NCBI RefSeq assembly: GCF_028009165.1
Contig: NC_079246.1
Location: 1,178,001 to 1,242,000, forward strand
DNA length: 64,000 nucleotides
Direction: 5' to 3'
From: Akanthomyces muscarius
Taxonomy: Eukaryota; Ascomycota; Sordariomycetes; Hypocreales; Cordycipitaceae
In this document: positions 1-10,079 of the stretch, one piece after another
Position numbering within the stretch: the stretch's first letter is position 1
Layout: each line of letters starts with the position of its first letter
Notes under the pieces: model-generated
Databases searched by the model: none
Seen by the model: only the letters and a program-made list of their open reading frames with translations
What the model was told of the DNA's origin: nothing
Made by a program: the position numbers and the translations under genes

Positions 1-2349
1 ATGGATCGGCAAATACAATGTCACCTGGCTCATTGGTGACCTCGTCGCTGGTATGCTAAGCTTTAAAATCGAGCGATGAGAAAGCCACCGAGAACTGACA
101 AGATCGCAGGCATCACTGTCGGAGCCGTTGTCGTCCCCCAAAGTATGGCCTACGCCCAGCTTGCCCAGCTCCCCGTCGAATTCGGTCTTTACTCGTCCTT
201 TATGGGTGTCCTGATTTACTGGTTCTTTGCCACGTCCAAAGACATTACCATTGGTGTAAGATTTTCCCGCTCGCGCGTTGCAACGCCGCCAGCTAACAAG
301 CCTCTCCAGCCCGTCGCCGTCATGTCACAAGTTACCGGAAACATCGTTCTTCACGCCAAAGATGTCATCCCCCACGTCGAAGGTCACGTCGTCGCCTCGG
401 CCCTCGCCATCATCTGCGGCGCCATTATTCTCTTCATGGGCCTGGCCCGCCTCGGCTGGATTGTCGAAGTCATTCCCCTCCCTGCGATTTGCGCCTTCAT
501 GACCGGCTCCGGAATCAACATCATCGCCGGCCAGGTCTGCAAGCTCATGGGCATTTCCGGGGTCAACACCCGCAACGCTCCCTACCGAGTCATCATCGAC
601 ACGCTAAAGGGCCTGCCGCGAACCAAGATCGATGCCGCGCTAGGCTTGACCTCTCTCTTCATGCTATATCTGATCCGTGGTTTCTGCACCTACATGGCAA
701 AGAAGCAACCGCAGCGCGCCAAGACGTACTTTTTCATCTCTACCCTGCGCACGGCGTTTGTCATCTTGCTGTACACGGCCATCAGTGCGGCCGTCAATGT
801 TCCCCGTCACAAGAAGCATCTCAAGTTTTCTCTTATCAAGGATGTCCCCAGAGGTAAGGGCAACCACATCGCAGAATGATGCAAGGAAGAAGCGCAAGAC
901 TAACAAAACATAGGTTTTCAACATGCGGAGCCGCCTACCGTCAACGCAGAAATCATCAAGGCCTTTGCCTCGGAGCTCCCTGCTGCCATCATCGTTATGC
1001 TGATTGAGCACATTTCCATTTCCAAGTCTTTCGGCCGAGTCAACAACTATGTCATCGATCCGTCTCAGGAACTCGTCGCCATCGGTGTGAGCAACCTTCT
1101 TGGACCTTTCCTTGGAGCCTACCCCGCTACTGGATCCTTTTCCCGCACTGCCATCAAGTCCAAGGCCGGTGTCCGCACCCCTTTTGCTGGTGTCATCACC
1201 GCAGTCGTTGTGCTTCTGGCTGTATACGCCTTGACTAGCGTGTTCTACTACATCCCCAACGCTGCGCTTGCTGGCGTCATTATCCACGCTGTCGGTGATG
1301 TCATTACCCCTCCCAAGGTTATTCTTCAGTTCTGGCGCGTCTCGCCTCTTGAAGTCATCATCTTCCTGGCTGGCGTTTTCGTAACAATCTTTACCGACAT
1401 AGAAAAGGGCATCTACACAACAGTCTGCGTGTCGTTTGCCATTGTCCTTTGGCGACTATTCCTGAGCCGTGGCCGCTTCCTCGGCGTCGCACGCATCCGT
1501 ACCGTAGTCACCTCGCCCAACGGCTCGGTGACAGGTCTCGGTACGGAGAAGAGCCTCACTGAAGATTCTGAAAAGTCACTTCGAACTGGATTCCTCCCGC
1601 TTGACCACGAAGACGGCTCGAACCCTCGCATCGATCTTCAGCGCCCGTACCCTGGCATCTACGTATACCGCTTCGCCGAGGGCTTCAACTATCCCAACGC
1701 AACGCGCTACTTGAACCACCTCACCGAGACCATCTTCAAGGAGACTCGCAGGACCGACGTTACCCTGGTTGGCAAGATTGGTGACCGTGCCTGGAACGAC
1801 CCCACCCCTCGCAACGTCGAGAAGGAGCCCGTCGACGACACGCGGCCGATCCTCAAGGCCATTGTCCTGGACTTTTCCACTGTGAACAACATTGACGTCA
1901 CTGCTGCTCAGGCGCTGATTGACGTGCGCAACCAGCTAGACCGGTATGCCGCACCAGGCACGGTGGACTGGCACTTTGCGCACATCGAGAACCGCTGGAC
2001 CAAGCGTGCCCTGGCCGCTGCTGGATTTGGCTACCGGTCGCCGAAGCTCAAGGAAGGCGACGCTGCTGGACAGTGGAAGACCATCTTTAGCATCGCAGAC
2101 CTGGGTGGCTCCGACAGCGCGGCCAAGGCTGCGGCTCTCGACGACAAGGCTGCTGGTCGTGGATCTTATGACGTTGAAAGCAAGGTGGCTCCCGATTCAG
2201 AGATTTGGCCGGCTTCTGGTTCCGAAAACGATGTGCCGAAGAACCCGGGCAGCGCTCGTCTGGTTGCTGTGCATGGCCTGAACCGGCCATACTTTCACTT
2301 TGATTTGCAAGAGGCGGTGGAGGCAGCTGTTGCCAACGCTGAGCGGTGA
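1..2349 (+). CDS. Sulfate permease, SulP/SLC26 family with STAS domain (5' partial)
   Basis: This is a proton-coupled sulfate importer of the plasma membrane, of the SUL1/SUL2/CYS-14 type. The exons are <2-50, 110-255, 310-853 and 914-2349; all three introns have GT..AG ends and the frame stays open across them. The window edge removes the N-terminus, leaving about 724 residues. The first exon already reads NVTWLIGDLVAG, next to the SulP signature region (VVPQSMAYAQLAQLP). About ten hydrophobic segments follow. A cytoplasmic STAS domain lies near 1640-2040 and contains the conserved VLDFSTVNNIDVTAAQAL stretch. The tail after STAS is hydrophilic. The gene is transcribed toward the DUF2985-like gene, 0.8 kb away. 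The CYS3-type control sites expected for such a gene would lie outside the window. Family assignment is secure; the choice between high- and low-affinity type is not. Confidence 0.93.
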
Positions 2350-3161
2350 TGAAAGACTTTTGTTGTCTTGGTTTCTTTTCTGTCCCTGAAGATCAGCTTC
2401 TTTGGTATTTCTTGATGTTGGGATTTATATCAAGTCATTTGTGTTGTGTGTCTCAGTTTTGGAGCGGCAAGAGTAGGCAAGGTGGCACTCTTAGGACTTA
2501 TTTATTTAGCATTTTGAATTGCATTCACCTGGTTTACAAGACCACTTACATTTTAAACATGTTAAAAACCACGTCCAGTAGTTAGTCTCCGGTGGATGTA
2601 AATATAAAGCGAGGAAGCTGACAGGACATTACCAATAATTATAGGTAGTGCCGAAACAGAGTTCTAGGTACCAAAGTTTAGTGGAGTAGGAATGCAGAAG
2701 ACCGCTGTAGCGTGGCGAATTATAGTGGGTTCCAGCGGAACGCACGGGTTCCATTAGCGCTGGAACGGCGAAAGGCAAAAAGGCTCGCCAAGCAGCCACA
2801 GCCTGTGACGAGGTCCCGGGCACAGCCCCGAGAAAAAAGAGCCGCGGCGTTCGATGAGTAAAAGGACGAGTTGACCGCATATATATTGGTTTTAATTTAA
2901 TTTGAACAAGTCCTTGTTTCGGTGCAATATCGATACCCTGCAGCAACCACCTGTAGCGCGTCATTGTGGCTTCCTTTATAAATACTTAGCCACGCTACTG
3001 GCCCCACTTCATCTTGCGTCCCGGTTTTGGCTGCCAAAGCGGCTGTCTAATCAATCTTGGCTCTGTTTGGAAAAGGTGATCCCCTCGTTGTTTTATTTCC
3101 TTCATCTTAACTCCTTCTTCTACCATCGCGGCCCATCTCCTGCCCGCCCATCCCACTCGCG
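2350..3161. other. Intergenic: permease 3' flank and upstream leader of next gene
   Basis: No supportable gene. The first half is AT-rich 3' flank. The last 200 bases are pyrimidine-rich on the + strand, as expected for the promoter/5' UTR of the gene starting at 3162. Confidence 0.6.
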
Positions 3162-5408
3162 ATGGACAATTCCAACGGCCGCCCTTCCTCAGCGGCGGCC
3201 ATCGAGCTGCAGCACCAAGAAGAACAACAACAGCAGCAGCAGCAGCGGCAAGCCCATGCTGCTCTCGGCGGCGCCAGGGCTCGCAGCACTTATTCTCTAG
3301 GCCCAGAGACGCCCAGCGCCACGGGAGATTCGAGCGGTGGCTACTTTGACGCCGCCATGAACCTGCGTCCCCAAGCCTCGCGCCAGTCTGTCCGCTCGAC
3401 CTCGCACCTCTCAGGCATTGTCGGGCCCCATGGGGAATCCCGCCCGGCTAGCCGGAACTCGAATCGCCGACCGAGCATTCGCATTCGCCGCCTCTCGAAC
3501 GCATCATCCTTGAACCCCCAGGATACCGATGTGGCCGCCGTCGCCTCCGCCTCCTCCGACGCGCTCGCAGCGGGCGCCGGCCCGTCCTTGGCACAACATG
3601 GACGCCCTCGCAGCGTCTCGCAGCCTATGCTCGACCCAGCGGCGCGGGAGAGCGACGCTGCTAGGCACTCGCGTCGCGCACCTCAAATTGCCATGCCGCG
3701 ACTGACCGAAGAGGGCTCACGCCCAACAATGCAGGAGCTTGGCATTCCTGGCAGCCACCTGTCTCCCACAACCTCTCTCCCCGAAAGCATCACCCGACAG
3801 CGACCCGATTCTCTCGATGCAGACCCCAGCGCTTCCCAGCGAAACAGCCGCAGACGCTTTAGTCGAATGTTCTGGCCTAGCGGCAACGGCGCTGCAAGGC
3901 GCCGTTCGCAGGACGCAACGTCTCGAGGATCTCGAGCATCCATGTACCAGGATGACGAGTATGACGAGCATTTGGTAGACTTGCTGGATACCATCGGTAA
4001 GTTGTCTTGATTGAATGTGTCTTTGCATTCTCATCTGCTAACACGGAGCACAGATCCCGAAATCCAAACACTATCGACCCTCACTAACATTCAAAATTCC
4101 CTATTCGTTCCCGATCTGGGGAAATTCATCAACAGACGCCCTACGTACACACTTACTCAGCACGACATGGAACGGGTTGTATCTCGACCTGGGACATCCG
4201 AGCCGAGAACTTCAGGGGCTCAGCAGGAACCAAGAATATCTGGTGTTGCGCCTGATGAGCCGATTGAAGAAGTACCGCCTCAAGTGGAAGCGCAAGCAGA
4301 AGCTGAGGCCGAAGCGGAAGCACCACCGGCCATACGAAGAACCGATACCATCACCTCGCGATTGAGCGACTCTCATTATGCTGCACTACCCCATGGTGCA
4401 TCGCTCGCAAACTGGACAGATGCGGAGAAATGGGAGCTTGACGACCATGTTCGCCATATGCTACACTCTCGACGATCCAAATTCAAGCGAATGATGAAGG
4501 GCTTCGGACAATACGTAAGCCGGCCACTCGGATTCCTGGTTACCTTCTACGCTGTGTGCATCACTGCTTTTGGCCTTGCTTGGGTTCTGTTCTTGATTGG
4601 GTGGATTTATGTCGGCGACAAGCAAGAATACACCCTGCATATCATTGACAGTGTCTTGGTTGCTCTCTTCTTGGTCGTCGGTGGTGGCATGGCTCCTTTC
4701 CGCGCTATGGATACCTACCATCTGGGCTTTGTCATCCACTATTGGCGAAAGATGAAAAAAGCACAGCTCAAGAGGGGGGATATTGAGGCGCCAGACACTG
4801 GCGAAGCATCAGATGTCTCTGGTGCTCCGGCAGTTGATGCCAACGGCAAGGAGCCATCGCCGCCGAATCCAGTCGGCCAGGCGGGACAAGAACCGTTTCC
4901 CCAACTTCGCACACCCAGCCAATCGCCAAAAGAGCAAGACGTCGAAGTCGAAGAGGACGAGCTGGAAGACTTGTATCCGCTCACACTCAAGCAGCAGAAG
5001 CGCTTCCTGCATCATCGCGATAAGCTAGTCAAATCACACAGCTTCTACAAGCCGCACGAAACCTTTACTCACTACAAGTTCCCGCTCAGCTTGCTGATCA
5101 CCGTCATCATTTTACTCGACTGCCATTCATGCCTTCAGATTTCGCTGAGTTCTACCACGTGGGGCATTGACTACCACCATCGCAACCCGGCCATCACGAC
5201 GACCATTCTCTGTGTCAGCATCACAACCAACATTGTGGCCGGTTTGGTCATTATGCGAGGCGACAGGAAGACGCGCAAGAAGGATGTGGTGAAGCTTATA
5301 GACCGCCAGGAACTGACGAGCGATGCAATGAAGAAGGTGGCGAAGAAGAAGGAAAAGAGACAAGAAAAGGAAGAGGAAGAGGACACGCCGCGTATTCTCA
5401 GCAAATAA
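3162..5408 (+). CDS. Integral membrane protein resembling the fungal DUF2985 family
   Basis: Two exons (3162-3996 and 4054-5408) give 729 residues. The intron (gtaagt..cacag, branch ctaac) removes an in-frame TGA. The first 280 residues are low-complexity and Ser/Arg/Pro-rich, with a short Gln run near residues 20-28. The C-terminal half has a conserved block (SLANWTDAEKWELDDHVRHM) followed by hydrophobic segments around VTFYAVCITAFGLAWVLFLI and IIDSVLVALFLVV. The motif PFRAMDTYHL comes next, and two more hydrophobic segments precede a Lys/Glu-rich tail ending RILSK. The APFRA.DTYH block recalls uncharacterised fungal DUF2985 proteins. That assignment is from memory of the family, and no function is known to me. 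Its 3' end faces the acid phosphatase gene tail to tail. Confidence 0.85.
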
Positions 5409-5750
5409 TGACCGCGTCGCGTCGGAGACTAGACAAGGATGGTACAGGCGAAATGATGGCCATGGCTCTAAAGTACCGAGATGCAGAGGATTTAATGCTG
5501 ATAGATGCGCGAAGCGAGTTATTTCATTTTTTAGAGAGCGACATGCTGCATTATAACGCATGGCATATTTTTAGTTACTTTAATTCAACACATTGACCGG
5601 ACAAATATTGGTTGCCAGAGACAATACATAGGCCCAGAATCTGCAAGCCCTGTCAAATGGTTCACCACTATGAGACGCTCAATTGAGAATACTTTCATAA
5701 TTACTGCTTCATTCACGCTATCAACTCGGACAATAGCGGCATATAAACAT
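5409..5750. other. Convergent 3' intergenic spacer
   Basis: This is the tail-to-tail gap between the DUF2985-like gene (+) and the acid phosphatase gene (-). It is AT-rich and I see no gene in it; it probably holds both 3' UTRs. Confidence 0.6.
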
Positions 5751-7514
5751 TTACAGGCAAGTAAGAAGCCCAAACAGCGCAAGCACCGTCATGGAAGCTG
5801 CGACATACGAGCCGGAGCTGCTCGTTGGAGGGACCGTGCTGGTGTGCGACGCACCAGGGCTCTTGGGCGAGGCAGTCGCCGAACCGCCCGGCCCAGAGCA
5901 GGTCGTTGTTTGCGACACGGTGCCGTTGGGATGATGTCCTCCGGTAGTGCTGTTACCGCCGCCACCGCCGCCGCCCACCGTGGGAGCAGTACCATTGCCA
6001 TGGCTGCCTTTGCCGTGCTGCTGCAAGCTGCACTTGCGGTCCTTGAAGAGCGTGGCCGTGTCCAGCACCGAGTCGTTCCTGCTGGCGATGAAGTCGTGCG
6101 TCATGTGCGTGCAGTTGTGAAACGTCAGCCTGCTCCACCCATACGTCGCGTTGTTGACGTCGAGCGCGAAGCGGCTGTAGCTCTGGCGCCTCGGCAGCAG
6201 GTCGTCCATGCCGTCGTAGTGGCCCGCGGCGCCGTTGGTAATGTACCACGGGGCCGCCGGGTTATCGAGCTCGCGCGGGTCGGCCTTGCCGTCGGCCAGG
6301 GGCGCCTGGCGCTCGTAGACGTGCGCGTGGCCGGAGAGGTACAGGTCGACGCCGTGCTGCAGGAAGAGCGGCTCAAAGACGTCCCTGCAGGACGAGCAGA
6401 TGGTGCCCGTCTCGTTCTTCTTGCTCAGGTACCAGGGGCGGTGGCCGGCGACGACGACCCACGGCGTCTTGGCGCGGTCGACGGCGGCCAGGTCGGCCGC
6501 GAGCCAGTCGGCCTGCGCGTTGAGGGTGGCGTTGACGGGGCTGGCGCCCTCGTTGGCGTCGCCGCCAGTCTCGTCCGGGCCGAGGAAGCCGTGGCCGAGG
6601 TCCGTCTCGGTGTCGAGCTGGACAAAGTGCGCCATGCCGTGGTCGAAGCTGTACCAGAAGTTGCCGGTGCCGCCCGAGACGTCGCTCGGCATGCGGAAGT
6701 GGTTCTTGTAGCCGGTGAAGTTGGTCTGGCCGGGGGAGCAGATGCTCACGTCGTAGGTGATGTTGCGCGCCTTGTCCGTGGTGCCGCCGTTGTTGCAGTT
6801 GGCCTCGTGGTTGCCCGGGCCGACCATGTACGGCTTGCTTTCGGTGACGACGGCCATTTCGTCGTAAAAGTCGTTGAGGATGGCCTCGTAGACGGTGTGG
6901 CCGTCGGCGATGCTCGTGTTGGGCAGGAAGCCGGCAATCTGCTCCTTGAGCCAGTAGTCGGCGTAGGCAATGTCGCCCGGGTGCAGCATGAAATCCCAGC
7001 CGGCGCTCGTGCTGGCCAGCGAGTCGATGGTGTTCTTCTCGCCGGGCTTGAGGATGTTTTCCGGGCGCGCGCCCTTGCCGGCGTGGTCGGTGAGGCCCAG
7101 ACGGCCCATGGTGCCGAGGTCAATGACCACGGCGACCGAGTACGGCTGCGCGTCGCCGGCGGCGCGTGCCGTCGTGAAGGTGAACGGCTCATGGCTGCCC
7201 TGCGGCAGCGGCGAGGGCAGGTAGTAGTACGTGGTGCCCGGCGCGAGGCCGGCGACGAGCACGTGGTTGTTGTAGGTGCTCGACGTCGGGTAGGTGATGG
7301 ACGTGTCCGAGGACGCCGTGTTGTTGAGGTTGTCCTTGGAAAGACCCCATTTGACCTCGGGCCCTGCGACGTGCTCAAACGTGTTCCAGCTGACGACCAT
7401 GCCGTCGTCGCCGTGGTACGCCAGGCGAATCTGGCCAGCGGCGTCCGGACCGCGGGGGCTCAGGGCGGCGGCGGCGCCACCGACGACAGCCGCGAGGATA
7501 GTGGCGGACTTCAT
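5751..7514 (-). CDS. Secreted purple acid phosphatase (metallophosphoesterase), probably GPI-anchored
   Basis: A single-exon gene of 587 residues. It hydrolyses phosphate monoesters outside the cell. The N-terminus is a signal peptide (ILAAVVGGAAAALS), followed by the fibronectin-like N-terminal domain of purple acid phosphatases (HGDDGMVVSWNTF). The metal-ligand blocks occur in order: IDLGTMG near residue 131, PGDIAYADYW near 179, GPGNHE, VVAGHRPWY and SGHAHVYER. After the catalytic domain comes a Gly/Ser/Thr-rich linker. The protein ends in a hydrophobic tail (ALFGLLTCL), which suggests GPI attachment. Several N-x-S/T sites are present. The first metal block has Ile in place of the usual Gly before Asp, which I take as a family variant because the Asp is kept. 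Two CACGTG boxes upstream suggest phosphate-starvation control. Confidence 0.93.
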   Translation of the reverse strand: MKSATILAAVVGGAAAALSPRGPDAAGQIRLAYHGDDGMVVSWNTFEHVAGPEVKWGLSKDNLNNTASSDTSITYPTSSTYNNHVLVAGLAPGTTYYYLPSPLPQGSHEPFTFTTARAAGDAQPYSVAVVIDLGTMGRLGLTDHAGKGARPENILKPGEKNTIDSLASTSAGWDFMLHPGDIAYADYWLKEQIAGFLPNTSIADGHTVYEAILNDFYDEMAVVTESKPYMVGPGNHEANCNNGGTTDKARNITYDVSICSPGQTNFTGYKNHFRMPSDVSGGTGNFWYSFDHGMAHFVQLDTETDLGHGFLGPDETGGDANEGASPVNATLNAQADWLAADLAAVDRAKTPWVVVAGHRPWYLSKKNETGTICSSCRDVFEPLFLQHGVDLYLSGHAHVYERQAPLADGKADPRELDNPAAPWYITNGAAGHYDGMDDLLPRRQSYSRFALDVNNATYGWSRLTFHNCTHMTHDFIASRNDSVLDTATLFKDRKCSLQQHGKGSHGNGTAPTVGGGGGGGNSTTGGHHPNGTVSQTTTCSGPGGSATASPKSPGASHTSTVPPTSSSGSYVAASMTVLALFGLLTCL

Positions 7515-7611
7515 GATGGCAGACTATGTTTTGCAAAACGAGCGGCGGATGAGTCTTGGCGAATCGAGGCCATCTCAGCCTGACCTTGGCACCTTTGTCC
7601 CTATATATGTA

Positions 7612-7617
7612 CCATTC
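7612..7617 (-). promoter_or_regulatory. Likely TATA element of the acid phosphatase gene
   Basis: TATATA lies about 100 bases upstream of the start codon at 7514, in AT-rich sequence. Position and composition fit a TATA box; this is inference only. Confidence 0.45.
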
Positions 7618-7760
7618 CCCCAGTATACCGTCGTCGAGCACGCCGCAGAAAAAAAAGATCAGCATGCAGCGAATCGTTAGCGTGCCCGTTTGGTAAGGGT
7701 TCTGGTACAATTCGGTCAACACTTTTCAGCTAGTCCATGAACCATCGGAAAACGGCACCC

Positions 7761-7851
7761 CACGTGGTCATTCAACTGGGTCGTAATTTGGTGACAATCT
7801 GAAAGGCTCGCGTGTTTCTCCATTTCTCAGATTTTGTTTCGTCTGCACGTG
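7761..7851. promoter_or_regulatory. Two CACGTG boxes upstream of acid phosphatase
   Basis: CACGTG occurs at 7761-7766 and 7846-7851, about 250 and 335 bases upstream of the phosphatase start. This palindrome is the binding site of bHLH phosphate regulators (Pho4 in yeast, NUC-1 in Neurospora). Two copies in front of a secreted phosphatase suggest phosphate-starvation induction. Other bHLH factors bind the same hexamer. Confidence 0.5.
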
Positions 7852-7901
7852 GTCTGCTAGCCTTGCGAGTGGTAAAACTCAGAAGGGACGACTCGTTTAT
7901 A

Positions 7902-7906
<5 letters not shown>

Positions 7907-7942
<36 letters not shown>
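7907..7942 (+). repeat. 36-nt homopolymeric A tract
   Basis: Thirty-six consecutive A residues follow TAATATT. It sits at the boundary between the phosphatase promoter and the gene-poor accessory stretch. It could be slippage expansion or the tail of an old retrotransposed sequence; I see no target-site duplication. Confidence 0.9.
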
Positions 7943-7944
<2 letters not shown>

Positions 7945-8146
7945 AACGCCCGTTCGCTAATGCCATCTATAAACAGCCATTGAAGGCTATCCTATTCGTA
8001 TGAGAATAAAAAAAAATTTGTAAATAACTTACGCTCTGCCTGATATAGTCAAAGCCTTCAGTACCCAAAGCTTGAGGCTAGCTGGAGTAGCCATTGCTGG
8101 ATGCTACCATGGCCTGGTATTGACCGGCGGTCTTTTTCACCTACAC

Positions 8147-8625
8147 ATGCGACACGCTACTCTTTCGAGTAAGCCAACCAGAACAGATTTGATCAGCCCG
8201 CCGAGCTACTTTTACCTTTATTCTTTTTCAATCCCTCTATAGACAGCGCTGAATATACGCAAACTTTCATTCGGGGCCATAAATGTTATGTCACCAACAA
8301 AGATTCGGAAGACATGAGAGATTGTGCCCAGTGTCCCAAAGACCCAGCCCCGAAGAAGAATCCAGATGGGTCCGATACTAACATTTGATAAGCGCTCATC
8401 GACAAATATTGCAAAACTGCTGGCTGTATGATATTTGGGTACTTTGAGGCCAAGGGAGATCCGTTCAAGGAGGCCGAAGCAGGTGCTGTTGGGATTTGCG
8501 ACGCAACCTTCTCTGGGGTTTGTACGTGGCTTACGAGCATCGCACCTGATGTTGCCAAGGCCATGGACCTACCTTTCCACGATGATCCAGGTTCGAATGC
8601 CTGCGACTTCATTGACCCAGGTTAA
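8147..8625 (+). CDS. Candidate small Cys-rich protein, three exons (tentative, possibly a relic)
   Basis: One model that keeps frame uses exons 8147-8168, 8243-8323 and 8393-8625 and gives 111 residues. Intron 1 is canonical (gtaagc..ctatag). Intron 2 contains a perfect TACTAAC branch site ten bases before its AG, but its donor (GTGCCC) is weak; GTTATG or GTCCCA donors also keep frame. Without splicing, the same frame is interrupted by TGA TAA. The last exon has spaced Cys residues (KYCKTAGC, VGICDATF, SGVCTW, SNACDF), recalling secreted small proteins. No signal peptide is visible, so the 5' end may be wrong or lost. I do not recognise the family. Confidence 0.3.
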
Positions 8626-10079
8626 AAAAGTCATAAACAGCTGTTCCAGAGTATCTTATGTTCAAAAATAATGAGTGAGCGCCCAACTTACTCTTGTACG
8701 ACTGAAGAAAAGCTTTGTGATTGTAAAATATTGATAGGCTCTTACTTAGAGCTATTTGAGAAGTAATGTAAGTTATATTTCAACTTGCAACAACTTCTGA
8801 GTAAGAACTATAAGAGCTTGTAAATTATCACTTGATTTCTAGTCAACAGACTAGTACTAGCAAGGCTCAAAACAGGGCTTTCGTAAAGTTCTTTGTCTGC
8901 ATGTATCCTTACGGCTGGCACCGCCCATGGAGTCTCTGACACAGGACGCCATATGATGAATGAAACATACGGCTATGATTATACGCGGGATCCCATTCGG
9001 GTGGAGGAAGAAGGGTCTGCAATCAACCAATTAAACTCCGGCGCAACAAAGGGCCCGAGACAAGCATGCAGCATAGAAAGCCGCATACGCCGCAGGCCCA
9101 GATGGCTGAAGACATATATGGAGATCCAGCAGGAACGGTAGGATATATCATTCGCAGGTGTTATAGGTCATAGAGAGGTTGCAAACGAAAAAGTAGTATC
9201 AAAGCGGATGGGGAAGCGGCCCAAGATTCCATGCAGGCCGCGACTGCGCTGAAGCACCACACTGCCGTCAGTTGTTTACTGGTCTGCAGTTTACCTTTGC
9301 TGTCTGTTAAAATAGTTGAATGCATGAAACAGATAGTTGCCTGCGAAAAGCTTGTGGGAGCTGAATACAAGTATGCAAGAATACGTATCCGTATCCATAA
9401 GTATGCGCCTGCATTTTATGTCGGCCTCTTCCTACTGGCTGAGTGGCCACGTCCGCATAATCCGAGCCCCGAAACTCATGAGGAGGAATTCATGCAGCAA
9501 TAAAACGACGGGACCGCGTTTCCGGACAGCCGGCCGCTACCAGCCTACTATCCACGTTCACTGCAGACGCAGTACCCCCCGAATGGAAACATGGAGGAAC
9601 TGCGGGCAGAGATAGAAAAGTGGCGTGTGCAGGATCATCACGGAAGCTACTCAAAAGCCCTGCTACTAGTATCTTGGCCACTCGTCATCCGATTACGGAG
9701 CGTCACAATCCCAGCTTTTGCTGATGTGTGTGGGCGAGCGAGCACTCATGCACTGCCAGCGGCTGTCATCGCCCATCATCCCACGCGTGCGTTGTTTCTA
9801 TGCACGTCTGGCATAGCATACGTATTTTATTGAAGTTTGAGGCTTGTAATCATTGCCGCTCTGGTAGTGCCTGGCTTGTCCCACACATGGCTTTACACCG
9901 AATATCCTGCACGCCGGAAGAGAAATGGCAAGCTGTGTCTGCATGTGCATCGTATTAAACACACATAATAAGTAGCCATGGCCCATCAGGTCGTGGCCGC
10001 CGTTATACAGTTTATCATCTGCACATGCGATAACCAGATTACATACCGTCCTGCGCCATACATGCTTAGCATACTGGAG
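8626..10079. other. Gene-poor accessory sequence
   Basis: No convincing gene. Short ORFs on both strands lack domains, splice logic or signal peptides. The last part is presumably the promoter of the Diels-Alderase-like gene. Confidence 0.5.

Noticed and set aside
3217..3247. CAG/CAA repeat as a separate microsatellite
   Set aside because: It is the short Gln run inside the DUF2985-like gene and is described there.
5670..7583. 637-codon open frame on the + strand opposite the acid phosphatase
   Set aside because: Arg/Val/Ala-rich shadow of a GC-rich coding strand; the minus strand encodes all phosphatase motifs.
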